Shown here: positions 8,133 to 14,781 of the stretch, piece by piece | Layout of the letters: each line of letters opens with the position of its first letter | Numbering within the stretch: the first letter of the stretch is position 1 | NCBI GenBank assembly: GCA_945487985.1 | Contig: CALYTX010000014.1 | Location: 1-14,781, forward strand | DNA: 14,781 nt | Origin: an uncultured Verrucomicrobiota bacterium | GTDB taxonomy: Bacteria; Verrucomicrobiota; Kiritimatiellia; RFP12; UBA1067 | Direction of reading: 5' to 3' | The notes under the pieces: generated by a model | What the model saw: only the letters and a program-made list of their open reading frames with translations | Database searches by the model: none | Told to the model about the DNA's origin: nothing | Made by a program: the position numbers and the translations under genes

Positions 8133-10811
8133 CTAACGCTGACTGATGTGGGGATTGAAAGGCAAGCGTCCGAACTTGGCGCCATAGACTCCCAACCCGC
8201 GTTCGGACTCTATCCGGATCGTCACCTTGCCGTCCTTGACAAGTTCCGCAGCAATGGGCGCCTCCACGAGATACCCGTAACTGCCGGCCTCGCGGAGTCT
8301 CCGGTCTCGTTTCTGGTGCAACCAGGAAAGAATGCCGCGGTGGTCGGCGGGATCGTCGGCGAGTACTTGTTCCTTGACTAACTTGCCGTTGGCATAAACC
8401 TTCACCGTGGCAGGAAACTTCTCCACCGAAGTCTGCGGATAGCTGTTGGGATTCTTCGAACGATCGAAACTGCCGCCGCCAAGCATAAAATCGAGCTCTC
8501 CCTTATTCTCGGTTTCGGGAAAATCCTTGCCGTTCTTGCGCTTGGCCGAAAGTTCCGCGCGGAAGACACCACCAGCAGCGGGCGCGTCAAGTTCAAACTC
8601 AAAAAAGCCCTTGCCGAATCCATTAAGCTTGAGGTTCTCCATCACTGCGGCCGACCCTTCGCTCCAGACGCTGCGCGACGGCGAAAGATTGCCGTCGGCG
8701 GCGACCACGGCAAACGACCAGAAGTTGCGGGCAATTTCCTCGCCGTCGGCCTTGAGCACGAAAACAACCACCCCGCAGGCATCCGTCGCGGGCAGGAAAC
8801 TAAGCGGGACGTCCCACACTTTGCCATATTGCCACGCTTCGGCCACATATTCACCAGGGACTGGGGTCTCAGGCTGTTCCTCCTTGCGTCCTTCACCGTC
8901 GTACCACCACGCGCTGAAGGCAAGAGCCAAATGCTTGCCTTTGTATTCGTCAGTGACCAGCGACACTCCTACCGGCAGCGTCACTTTCGCGCCTGGCGCA
9001 ACAATTTCTCCGGTTTCCGCACCTGGGGTTCCCTCGAAAGTCACGGCGGCTTTTCCATGAAGCCCGCTCAACGACATACCGGCAAGTTCTTCGAAACCTG
9101 TTTCTTTCCACGAGCGATCGAACCGCAGATATCCGTTCCACTCGTTGCAGACGTCGTGATGCTCGGTGTATAGCCATCCAGCGCATTTCAGATGGCGGCG
9201 GAAGCCGTTGATCATCAAGTGATAGTCCCAGGTGAAATCGCAGTCGCCTGTCGAGCCATGGTATCCCCACACATTGCCGCATTCGGAATTCATCATCGGC
9301 TCATCGCGCTGCGCAAACCCACTAATGTAGTTGTATTTCGAACCCGGGAAGGTCTGGGCGCACACCTCATCGATTATCTTGTTCCACCGGTAGCCCGCGA
9401 GGTAACCATGCCAGGTATTGACGCTCGTCGCTACATGATCGCCGTTGCAGGGAGAATTGTCCTCGACTATCCGGGTGGGGTCGAGAATCAAGGCCTTAAC
9501 CCAAGCCTCGGCCACACGGCGCTGGGTTGACTCGCGGTATACGCGCTTCTTGCCGCCCTCGCCCGAACTCAGGCCCATCTTGAGCGACCGGTTGGAAAAC
9601 AACCCCCAGGTCTCGTTGAAAAGCGTCCACTGGTAAATCGACGGATGATTGAAGTCGCGTTTGACCATCGCCTCAAAGCATTTCCAATGCTCCTCGAACA
9701 TTTTCTCGGACGCATTCCCCCACGCGCAGGGCACGTCGGCCTGAATGAGCACGCCCAACCGGTCGGCCCAGTAAAGCTTGCGCGGGACTTCGACCTTGAT
9801 ATGCACCCGGTTGCCCGAGAGCGCCAACTCCTTTGATGCGAGAATATCGCGCTTCATCGCCTCGTCGCTGGGATAGGTATACCAACCGTCGGGATGATAG
9901 CTTTGGTCGAGACACAACTGTAGATACACTGGCTTGCCATTGAGCGTAACATAGCTGTCGCCATTGGCGTTTTTGCCCGTCCCGACCGTGCGCAAACCTA
10001 AATACGAGTTGACCTCATCGTCACCGTAAACGAACTTCACATCGTAGAGATAAGGGTCTTCCAGAGACCACAACCGCGGCGATTCGATCGCGACTGGGAA
10101 CGCAAGCCGGCTCTCGCCGGCGCGCACCGCGACCTGCGTCTGCGTTCGGCCGATGGTCGCACGCAAAATTCCGTCGGCCTTGGCCGGCGCGCCCAGCGCC
10201 AGCTCGATATCGACGCCGGCATCCCCCGACGCGCCGATGCGCGGAACCATGCGAACGCTATCGATGTATTCCATGCCACGGGCTTCGAGATAGACAGTCT
10301 GCCAAATACCGCGAACATTGCCGTAACCCTGCTTGCCGTAAAGATAGTGCCCTTCACGCGCCTCGGAGTCGGAAGGATCCCACACGTCGAACTCAAGCTT
10401 CTGCGTCCGCCCCCATTTCACAAATTCAGTTAGCTCAAACTCAAACGGAACGTATCCGCCAGAATAAGACCCGACACTCTCGCCGTCAAAACGACAAGTT
10501 GTATCGTGGTCGCTTGCGCCCACAATCACAAAAACCCGCTTGCCTCGCCAAGCCTCCGGGATAATTATCTCACGCGAATAATAGCCGTAGTCGCCGCCAT
10601 TTTCGATTCCGCTCGCCGGCGATCCCCAGCCGAAAGGAACGATGATTTTTCTATCGGTCTTGCCGGCTTCAAAAGCGAAATTCCACTCTCCATTCAAGCT
10701 TAGCCACTGCTTGCGCTCCCAATCAGGACGCGGATGTTCGGGCAAGGGAATATCGGTAGCGGCAAGCGCACTAATCGCCGCGAACACGGCGCAAAAGCTA
10801 ATCGTTTTCAC
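8133..10811 (-). CDS. Secreted glycoside hydrolase family 2 protein
   Basis: A retaining beta-glycosidase of family GH2 (beta-galactosidase, glucuronidase or mannosidase type), 892 residues. Residues 1-18 form a signal peptide, so it acts in the periplasm or outside. The sugar-binding jelly roll spans about 30-180, the immunoglobulin-like domain about 185-275 and the TIM barrel about 280-590. The acid/base is E400 in FNETWG and the nucleophile is E510 in NSECGN. A C-terminal extension of about 300 residues looks like further beta-sandwich domains. The start codon is GTG, preceded by AAGGAGAGG, and overlaps the end of coaB by 14 nt. The exact sugar cannot be told. Finding it downstream of murG and coaB is unusual and suggests accidental operon fusion or an envelope-related substrate. 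Confidence 0.9.
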   Translation of the reverse strand: MKTISFCAVFAAISALAATDIPLPEHPRPDWERKQWLSLNGEWNFAFEAGKTDRKIIVPFGWGSPASGIENGGDYGYYSREIIIPEAWRGKRVFVIVGASDHDTTCRFDGESVGSYSGGYVPFEFELTEFVKWGRTQKLEFDVWDPSDSEAREGHYLYGKQGYGNVRGIWQTVYLEARGMEYIDSVRMVPRIGASGDAGVDIELALGAPAKADGILRATIGRTQTQVAVRAGESRLAFPVAIESPRLWSLEDPYLYDVKFVYGDDEVNSYLGLRTVGTGKNANGDSYVTLNGKPVYLQLCLDQSYHPDGWYTYPSDEAMKRDILASKELALSGNRVHIKVEVPRKLYWADRLGVLIQADVPCAWGNASEKMFEEHWKCFEAMVKRDFNHPSIYQWTLFNETWGLFSNRSLKMGLSSGEGGKKRVYRESTQRRVAEAWVKALILDPTRIVEDNSPCNGDHVATSVNTWHGYLAGYRWNKIIDEVCAQTFPGSKYNYISGFAQRDEPMMNSECGNVWGYHGSTGDCDFTWDYHLMINGFRRHLKCAGWLYTEHHDVCNEWNGYLRFDRSWKETGFEELAGMSLSGLHGKAAVTFEGTPGAETGEIVAPGAKVTLPVGVSLVTDEYKGKHLALAFSAWWYDGEGRKEEQPETPVPGEYVAEAWQYGKVWDVPLSFLPATDACGVVVFVLKADGEEIARNFWSFAVVAADGNLSPSRSVWSEGSAAVMENLKLNGFGKGFFEFELDAPAAGGVFRAELSAKRKNGKDFPETENKGELDFMLGGGSFDRSKNPNSYPQTSVEKFPATVKVYANGKLVKEQVLADDPADHRGILSWLHQKRDRRLREAGSYGYLVEAPIAAELVKDGKVTIRIESERGLGVYGAKFGRLPFNPHISQR

Positions 10812-11478
10812 TTCTGCCTCTCCTTCTTTTCAGTGTTGTATCTTGGGAAGTTCGGTAAAGGGACTCTATTTCACGGACGATTCGCGTTGCCACCGACAGT
10901 TTACTCATCATCTTCAGCATTTGACAGGAACCATCGGGTCGAACCAGACAGACACAGTTGGTATCGGTTCCGAAACCGCATCCATGGCGGGTTACATCGT
11001 TGGCAACAATGAAAGCGAGCCCCTTCTCGCGGCATTTTCGATGTGCCTCGGCCAGCATGTTATCGGTTTCGGCCGCAAAGCCAACCTTCATACACCCGCT
11101 AACCTGCTTGAGAATGTCTGGATTGCGAACCAGCTTGACAACCGATGACATCTGCGTTTTCTTGAGCTTCCGCCGTGCGCATTTCATAGGTCGCCAATCG
11201 GCGACTGCCGCCGCCGCCACGAATACGCATTCGCCCTTTTCAGACGACAGCGAGTGCTTGACCGCCGCAAACATTTCGCGAGCCGATACGACATCGATTC
11301 GCTTGACGCGACTGGGCGTTTTAAGCGCAACGGGACCGGCGATGATTACGGCGCGATGCCCCCGGCGCACCGCCGCGCGCGCGATTGCAAAGCCCATCTT
11401 CCCGGTCGAAGGATTCGAAAGAAACCGAACTGGATCGAGGTATTCCCGCGTGGGGCCGGCGGTGATGATGAAATTCAT
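10798..11478 (-). CDS. coaB: Phosphopantothenate-cysteine ligase, stand-alone CoaB
   Basis: CoaB joins cysteine to 4'-phosphopantothenate with CTP or ATP in coenzyme A synthesis. At 226 residues it is the ligase domain alone. In most bacteria it is fused behind the CoaC flavoprotein decarboxylase in a protein of about 400 residues. Visible motifs are ITAGPTREYLDPVR (5-18), SNPSTGKMG (21-29, nucleotide and substrate loop), AAAVADWRP (89-97), KLKK (104-107, active-site lysine region), VGFAAET (132-138) and FIVANDV (156-162). The C-terminal tail LKRRRGRSEND is encoded across the ribosome-binding site of the next gene. The start overlaps the murG stop as ATGA. A separate coaC is expected elsewhere. 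Confidence 0.93.
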   Translation of the reverse strand: MNFIITAGPTREYLDPVRFLSNPSTGKMGFAIARAAVRRGHRAVIIAGPVALKTPSRVKRIDVVSAREMFAAVKHSLSSEKGECVFVAAAAVADWRPMKCARRKLKKTQMSSVVKLVRNPDILKQVSGCMKVGFAAETDNMLAEAHRKCREKGLAFIVANDVTRHGCGFGTDTNCVCLVRPDGSCQMLKMMSKLSVATRIVREIESLYRTSQDTTLKRRRGRSEND

Positions 11479-12572
11479 CTGCGCTGCTCCACGCCGTCCA
11501 CCCGCGCGCTTTTTTCCACCAGGTCCGCCACTCTTGCAGCCGCATCGGGAACGGCAAGTTTGGCCATTTTCGCACCCATAGCCGCAAGCTGCTCGGGATG
11601 ATCGTATTTCGACAGCAAATAGCGCATCAGCTGATGGGGGGAAAGCTTGTCCTGAATTCCCTCGTCGGCAGCCCCGCAGGCGGCGAACTGCTCGGCATTG
11701 TGGTGCTGGTGGTTGCGCAACGCGCCTGGCAGAGGAATGAGCAACGCCGGCTTGGCGCAGGCGGCCAACTCGAAACAGGTGGACGCCCCAGCACGCGCGA
11801 CGACGATATCGGCCGTAGCGAACGCATCGGCCATTTCCTGCTCGAAGGACTGGACCCTCGCGTCCATACCCGCGGCCGCATATGCGGCGATTATGGGACC
11901 TTCATCCTTCGCGCCAGTTTGGTGGATAACGTACAATCTGCGCGACCCACTTCCGCCGCGGCGGCGCAACTCCCCGTCAAGTAGCACCAGCGCCTCGCTC
12001 AACAGCACATTGACCATGTGTGCGCCTTGGCTACCGCCGGTCACGAATACGGTAAAGGCGTCAGCAGGAATATTTGCGAACCGCTTCCCTCGGTTGATGC
12101 CGCTACGCACTGGCAGTCCAGTTTTCACCGTCTTGATCCCAGGCAGATATTTCGCGGTCATTTCAAAACTAATGGCCACCGCGCGAGCGCAACGCGAAAG
12201 AAAATCCACCGCTCGACCCGGCACGGCATTAGCCTCGTGTAGCACTACCGGCACAGAGCATTTTTTCGCGGCCAGCACCGGAGGTAGCGACGAGTAGCTC
12301 CCCATTGCAAGCAACACGTCTGGACGCGTGCGTTTCATTTCCCAGGTACAGCGGCGAATCGACCGCCATATCGCAAAGAGGTTTCTCAACGATAATTGCC
12401 GGGCGTAGGTAGAGAAAATTGGTCCTTCCCACGCGAGCATCACGCTCGATTCGACATCCCGGCCAGAGCTCCAGATCGTCACTTCGTGCCCCCGACGACG
12501 CAATTCCTCGGCTACTGCCAAACCGGGGAAGGCGTGCCCGCCTGTTCCGCCGCATGCAACCACAATCTTCAT
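11475..12572 (-). CDS. murG: UDP-GlcNAc transferase making lipid II
   Basis: MurG adds GlcNAc to lipid I at the inner face of the cytoplasmic membrane, giving lipid II for peptidoglycan. Both GT-B halves are present: CGGTGGHAFPGLA (7-19), HEANAVPGRA (112-121) and GLPVRSGI (152-159) in the acceptor half, then VTGGSQGAH (177-185), ARAGAST (259-265) and HQHHNAEQF (288-296) in the UDP-GlcNAc half. The frame extends by two codons to 12578, but those are TTG and GTG. ATG at 12572 is better, with AAAGGG about eight bases upstream and a TGATG junction with the preceding stop. The length of 365 matches the family. It is not flanked by the usual mur/fts cell-division cluster within the window. Confidence 0.96.
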   Translation of the reverse strand: MKIVVACGGTGGHAFPGLAVAEELRRRGHEVTIWSSGRDVESSVMLAWEGPIFSTYARQLSLRNLFAIWRSIRRCTWEMKRTRPDVLLAMGSYSSLPPVLAAKKCSVPVVLHEANAVPGRAVDFLSRCARAVAISFEMTAKYLPGIKTVKTGLPVRSGINRGKRFANIPADAFTVFVTGGSQGAHMVNVLLSEALVLLDGELRRRGGSGSRRLYVIHQTGAKDEGPIIAAYAAAGMDARVQSFEQEMADAFATADIVVARAGASTCFELAACAKPALLIPLPGALRNHQHHNAEQFAACGAADEGIQDKLSPHQLMRYLLSKYDHPEQLAAMGAKMAKLAVPDAAARVADLVEKSARVDGVEQRR

Positions 12573-13972
12573 CACCAATCCCTTTCGTCCGGCCTCAACG
12601 GCGCCTTGCGCATACGCGCGCGCTTCTCCGCCTCGTGTTCGTCATTGCGCTCTTGCGCCTTCTTTAGAATAGCTTCGATTTCTCGCTCGTCGCGCTCTGG
12701 TCCAGTGTCGCCTTCGCTGGCACCGTCTTTGGGCTCCTCGTCCTCACCTTCCCCGGCTTCTGGCTCGGGCGCGGATGCGGAATCGTTACGGTCTTCCCCC
12801 TCGCCGCTGTCGCTTTGCGGCTTGCTTGCGGACTCTTTGGGCTGCGTCTCGGGCTGGCGACTGGAATTGCCGCCGCCTTGCTCATCGGGCAACAACTCGA
12901 GAATCTCGCGAATGATTGCCAGCGACTGCTCCTGTGCCGGCGGATCGGACGCTTCGACACAGGAAAGCTGACGCTTCTCGAGTTCGATCGCCAACGCGGC
13001 GATCTTGCCCTGAGTCTCGGCGGTAAACGGCGGCTTGTTGGTGTCAGCCTGGGCGGCTTGTTCGTACGCCTTGGCCCAGGCGGGGAACACTGCGCGAAAA
13101 CGCCGCGTATAGTCGAGCGCCTCGCGTTGCCAATCCCGGTCATTGACCCGCTCGGCGTCTTGCCAGGCGTTTGACTGCGCAACCAAATCCTCTTCCATCG
13201 CCGGACGAGGCAGCGCCAGCATCTTGAAGAAATCGTTGAAATCCTTCTCGGCATCGGCGATGGAGCTATAGCCCGCCTCATCCAAGTCGCCCAACTGGCG
13301 AGCGGCCAAGGCAGTTCGCGAGCGTGCCTCGTCGATTCGAGCCTGGATATTCGCCGCATCCGTCTCGTTTGTAACCGACCGCGCAATCGCCTCGCGCGCT
13401 ACAATCCAGGTGTCGTCAAGCTTCTGCGCGCGATTGCAAAGCTCGTCGCCCTTCGCGACAGCTACCGCGGCGACGTTGGTAAGATAGTGACTGGCCTCAC
13501 CCATCAGCAACCGAGCCTCGGTAAGAGCCGAATGCATCAGTGCGCCGGGGTCTGAATTCGCGGCACCCTCGATTAGCGAATTTACGCGTTTGGCCTCGCG
13601 CATTGCCAACAGCCCATCCGTGGCGCGAGTGAAGTTGCGTTGCCGGCGCGAATCACCAGGATCCGCGCGCAGGGCAGTCTGTGCGGCGAGAGCCGCTTCC
13701 TCCAGCGATACGAGCGCGTTGCGATTATCGGCGTGGCGCGATTCGTCATAGCGCATCTTGGCAATAACCTCGGCGGCCTTTGCCTTGTAACGCGCATCCA
13801 TACCCGTATACAGCTCGTTCATCGCAGTGAACGCGCCATTGGTGTCGCCGGCTCTGTAAAGCTCTACACCTTCGTTCCAAACTTCCACCACCGGCCTATC
13901 CACAGCGGCGGATGCCGAACCGATAACGCCCGCAGCGGCCACGGCCAGCGAAAAACAAAAGCCTTTTACCAT
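12572..13972 (-). CDS. Exported BatC-like TPR protein
   Basis: A 466-residue exported protein. Residues 1-22 form a signal peptide ending in ASA. About 23-360 is helical and TPR-like (for example VWNEGVELYRAGDTNGAFTAMNELY), and about 363-430 is a low-complexity Pro/Glu/Ser/Asp-rich linker. The tail is a charged amphipathic helix closing on RPDERDW. This layout, with a highly charged helix and a terminal DW, recalls BatC of the Bat aerotolerance operon, whose function is poorly known but thought to be envelope-associated. The expected neighbours (MoxR ATPase, DUF58, von Willebrand BatA/BatB) are not in the window. ATG at 13972 is chosen; a TTG at 13984 overlapping the fucU stop is an alternative. 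Its stop shares TGATG with murG. Confidence 0.6.
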   Translation of the reverse strand: MVKGFCFSLAVAAAGVIGSASAAVDRPVVEVWNEGVELYRAGDTNGAFTAMNELYTGMDARYKAKAAEVIAKMRYDESRHADNRNALVSLEEAALAAQTALRADPGDSRRQRNFTRATDGLLAMREAKRVNSLIEGAANSDPGALMHSALTEARLLMGEASHYLTNVAAVAVAKGDELCNRAQKLDDTWIVAREAIARSVTNETDAANIQARIDEARSRTALAARQLGDLDEAGYSSIADAEKDFNDFFKMLALPRPAMEEDLVAQSNAWQDAERVNDRDWQREALDYTRRFRAVFPAWAKAYEQAAQADTNKPPFTAETQGKIAALAIELEKRQLSCVEASDPPAQEQSLAIIREILELLPDEQGGGNSSRQPETQPKESASKPQSDSGEGEDRNDSASAPEPEAGEGEDEEPKDGASEGDTGPERDEREIEAILKKAQERNDEHEAEKRARMRKAPLRPDERDW

Positions 13973-13980
13973 GGCTTGGC

Positions 13981-14517
13981 TCAAGCGCAGGGGGTTACGC
14001 CTTTTTTGAGAATGATATTGCCATACTTGCGCGTTTCGCCGGTCAGCACTATGGCATAAGCCTTTTTCGCGCGTTCGTAAAAAGCGAAGCGCTCAAGATG
14101 TTCGATTTCGCCATCGTAGCGCAAGGCAGATCGATAAGCCTTTTCTACCGCCGGATCGAGCGTATCGCCCGACACTGCAGCCATCATTGCCACGGGTATA
14201 GCATAGGAATCGAGCTCAAAGAGTGGAATTATACCCTTTAACAGTTCGTCGGCCTTGATGCCGTCTGCCCGCAGAACGTATGCCGCATTCTGTCCAAAGG
14301 AATGCGCTGGAAAATGGGCGTCAGAAATGACAATTTCATCGCCATGCCCCATTTCGGCGAGCGCCTTGAGCAAATCGGGCGAAACAACGGGTGATATTCC
14401 TTTGAGCATATTTTCCTTTTCCCTTTCGGTAGATATCGCCAGCGTCCATCCTCCCGCGCCAACAGATACAGCCGCTGCCGATGTGTTCACGACAAATTCC
14501 CTGCGCGTGATTTCCAT
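13981..14517 (-). CDS. fucU: L-fucose mutarotase (FucU/RbsD family) with Tat-like N-terminal extension
   Basis: FucU interconverts the alpha and beta anomers of fucose or related sugars so that kinases and isomerases receive the right form. It normally acts in the cytoplasm. The family core begins at the internal Met at 14409: MLKGISPVVSP, then GHGDEIVISDAHFPAHS (His 22 and Asp 30 of the core are likely catalytic), and near the end YGNIILKKG. The core is 142 residues, the usual FucU length. The frame continues 36 codons upstream to ATG 14517, encoding TRREFVVNTSAAAVSVGAGG, which looks like a twin-arginine export signal. A perfect TATAAT lies six bases before that ATG. The internal Met also has AAAAGG four to five bases upstream, so both starts are credible. 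No fucose pathway genes are nearby. Confidence 0.85.
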   Translation of the reverse strand: MEITRREFVVNTSAAAVSVGAGGWTLAISTEREKENMLKGISPVVSPDLLKALAEMGHGDEIVISDAHFPAHSFGQNAAYVLRADGIKADELLKGIIPLFELDSYAIPVAMMAAVSGDTLDPAVEKAYRSALRYDGEIEHLERFAFYERAKKAYAIVLTGETRKYGNIILKKGVTPCA

Positions 14518-14523
14518 ATAGGT

Positions 14524-14547
14524 ATTATATCCTTTTCTGCCTCGACA
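14524..14547 (-). promoter_or_regulatory. Promoter of the fucU operon
   Basis: On the minus strand a perfect TATAAT occupies 14524-14529, with a weak TTGCGC 18 bases upstream. The predicted start point falls on the A of the ATG at 14517, giving a leaderless transcript for the Tat-like form. AAAAGGA overlaps the upstream side of the hexamer and would be lost from such a transcript as a ribosome site. Confidence 0.5.
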
Positions 14548-14669
14548 GCGCAACCATTCGCGCCTGCAGTTTACCCATTTTCGCCCTCTCGCGGAAGTGA
14601 GGCTGCTCAAGCCGGGAATTCAACGCCGATGGTTGGCAAAGGACGCTCCACTACCGTTCCGCTTTGCTC
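14548..14669. other. Upstream intergenic stretch, no gene seen
   Basis: This stretch separates the fucU promoter from the mini-hairpin string. The fucU frame extends into it to 14610, but that lies upstream of the promoter and has no family resemblance. On the plus strand a frame from ATG 14629 stays open to the window edge. Its composition is dictated by the palindromes beyond, and I do not call it a gene. Confidence 0.4.
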
Positions 14670-14749
14670 GGCCCCTTGCGGCCCCTCCGGGGTTCGCGCT
14701 TCGCGCTCAGGCAACCTGACGCCTTCGGCGCAGGCGAATCTCGCGATTC
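14670..14749. repeat. String of six mini-hairpins
   Basis: Six short inverted repeats follow one another in 80 bases: GGCCCCTTGCGGCC (14670-14683), CCCCTCCGGGG (14682-14692), GCGCTTCGCGC (14696-14706), CAGGCAACCTG (14708-14718), CGCCTTCGGCG (14720-14730) and GAATCTCGCGATTC (14736-14749). Stems are 4-5 bp and loops 3-6 bases, with TTC used twice. The first two share two bases. The palindromes are seen directly. The role is unknown; candidates are an interspersed palindromic repeat, a structured transcript end of an upstream gene, or a nucleoid or topoisomerase site. Confidence 0.6.
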
Positions 14750-14781
14750 TTCAACCGCTTTCCTGTCGCCCTTCCGTTGCG

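Noticed and set aside
14518..14610. Extension of fucU to 14610
   Set aside because: The segment contains the TATAAT promoter and encodes Arg-rich sequence with no family resemblance.
14629..14781. Plus-strand partial gene from ATG 14629 running off the edge
   Set aside because: The codons are determined by the mini-hairpins, no ribosome site is evident and the protein has no recognisable motif.

Overview
The window is a densely packed chromosomal segment of a moderately GC-rich bacterium. Every convincing gene lies on the minus strand. The gene set suggests a gut-type, carbohydrate-degrading member of the PVC group, with Kiritimatiellota or Lentisphaerota as my best guess. The pointers are a type III glutamine synthetase, a compact alanyl-tRNA synthetase, a BatC-like TPR protein, a secreted GH2 glycosidase and a Tat-style leader. 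This placement is an inference from gene content and style, not from a marker phylogeny.

Right-hand block (14781 down to 7469). A stretch of consecutive mini-hairpins (14670-14749) precedes a promoter with a perfect TATAAT. Six head-to-tail genes follow with almost no gaps: an L-fucose mutarotase (fucU) carrying a Tat-like N-terminal extension, a BatC-like TPR protein, murG, a stand-alone coaB, a secreted GH2 glycosidase and a BioH-like alpha/beta hydrolase. The junctions from the TPR gene onward are TGATG, ATGA, a 14-nt overlap and a 4-nt gap. This implies one translationally coupled transcript that mixes sugar handling, envelope building, cofactor synthesis and an orphan esterase.

Middle block (7468 to 5131). 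Type III glutamine synthetase (glnN) stands alone. Its upstream region holds a perfect sigma-54 (RpoN) promoter match and two dyads, and a 12-bp terminator hairpin with a T-run follows its stop. This looks like a nitrogen-regulated single-gene unit.

Left-hand block (5130 to 1). miaB (tRNA ms2i6A synthesis) is read from an extended -10 promoter that leaves almost no 5' leader, and dapB (lysine and peptidoglycan precursor) follows 28 nt later. A second extended -10 promoter drives alaS and, 10 nt after it, metX (methionine synthesis), which runs off the left edge. The AlaRS is a minimal form. It lacks both the beta-barrel that usually precedes the editing domain and the C-terminal C-Ala domain.

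No tRNA, rRNA, CRISPR array, transposase, integrase or phage gene was seen. Most of the content is housekeeping. The points most worth checking are the sigma-54-controlled GS-III, the minimal AlaRS, the mini-hairpin string, the Tat-FucU arrangement and the odd six-gene coupled operon.
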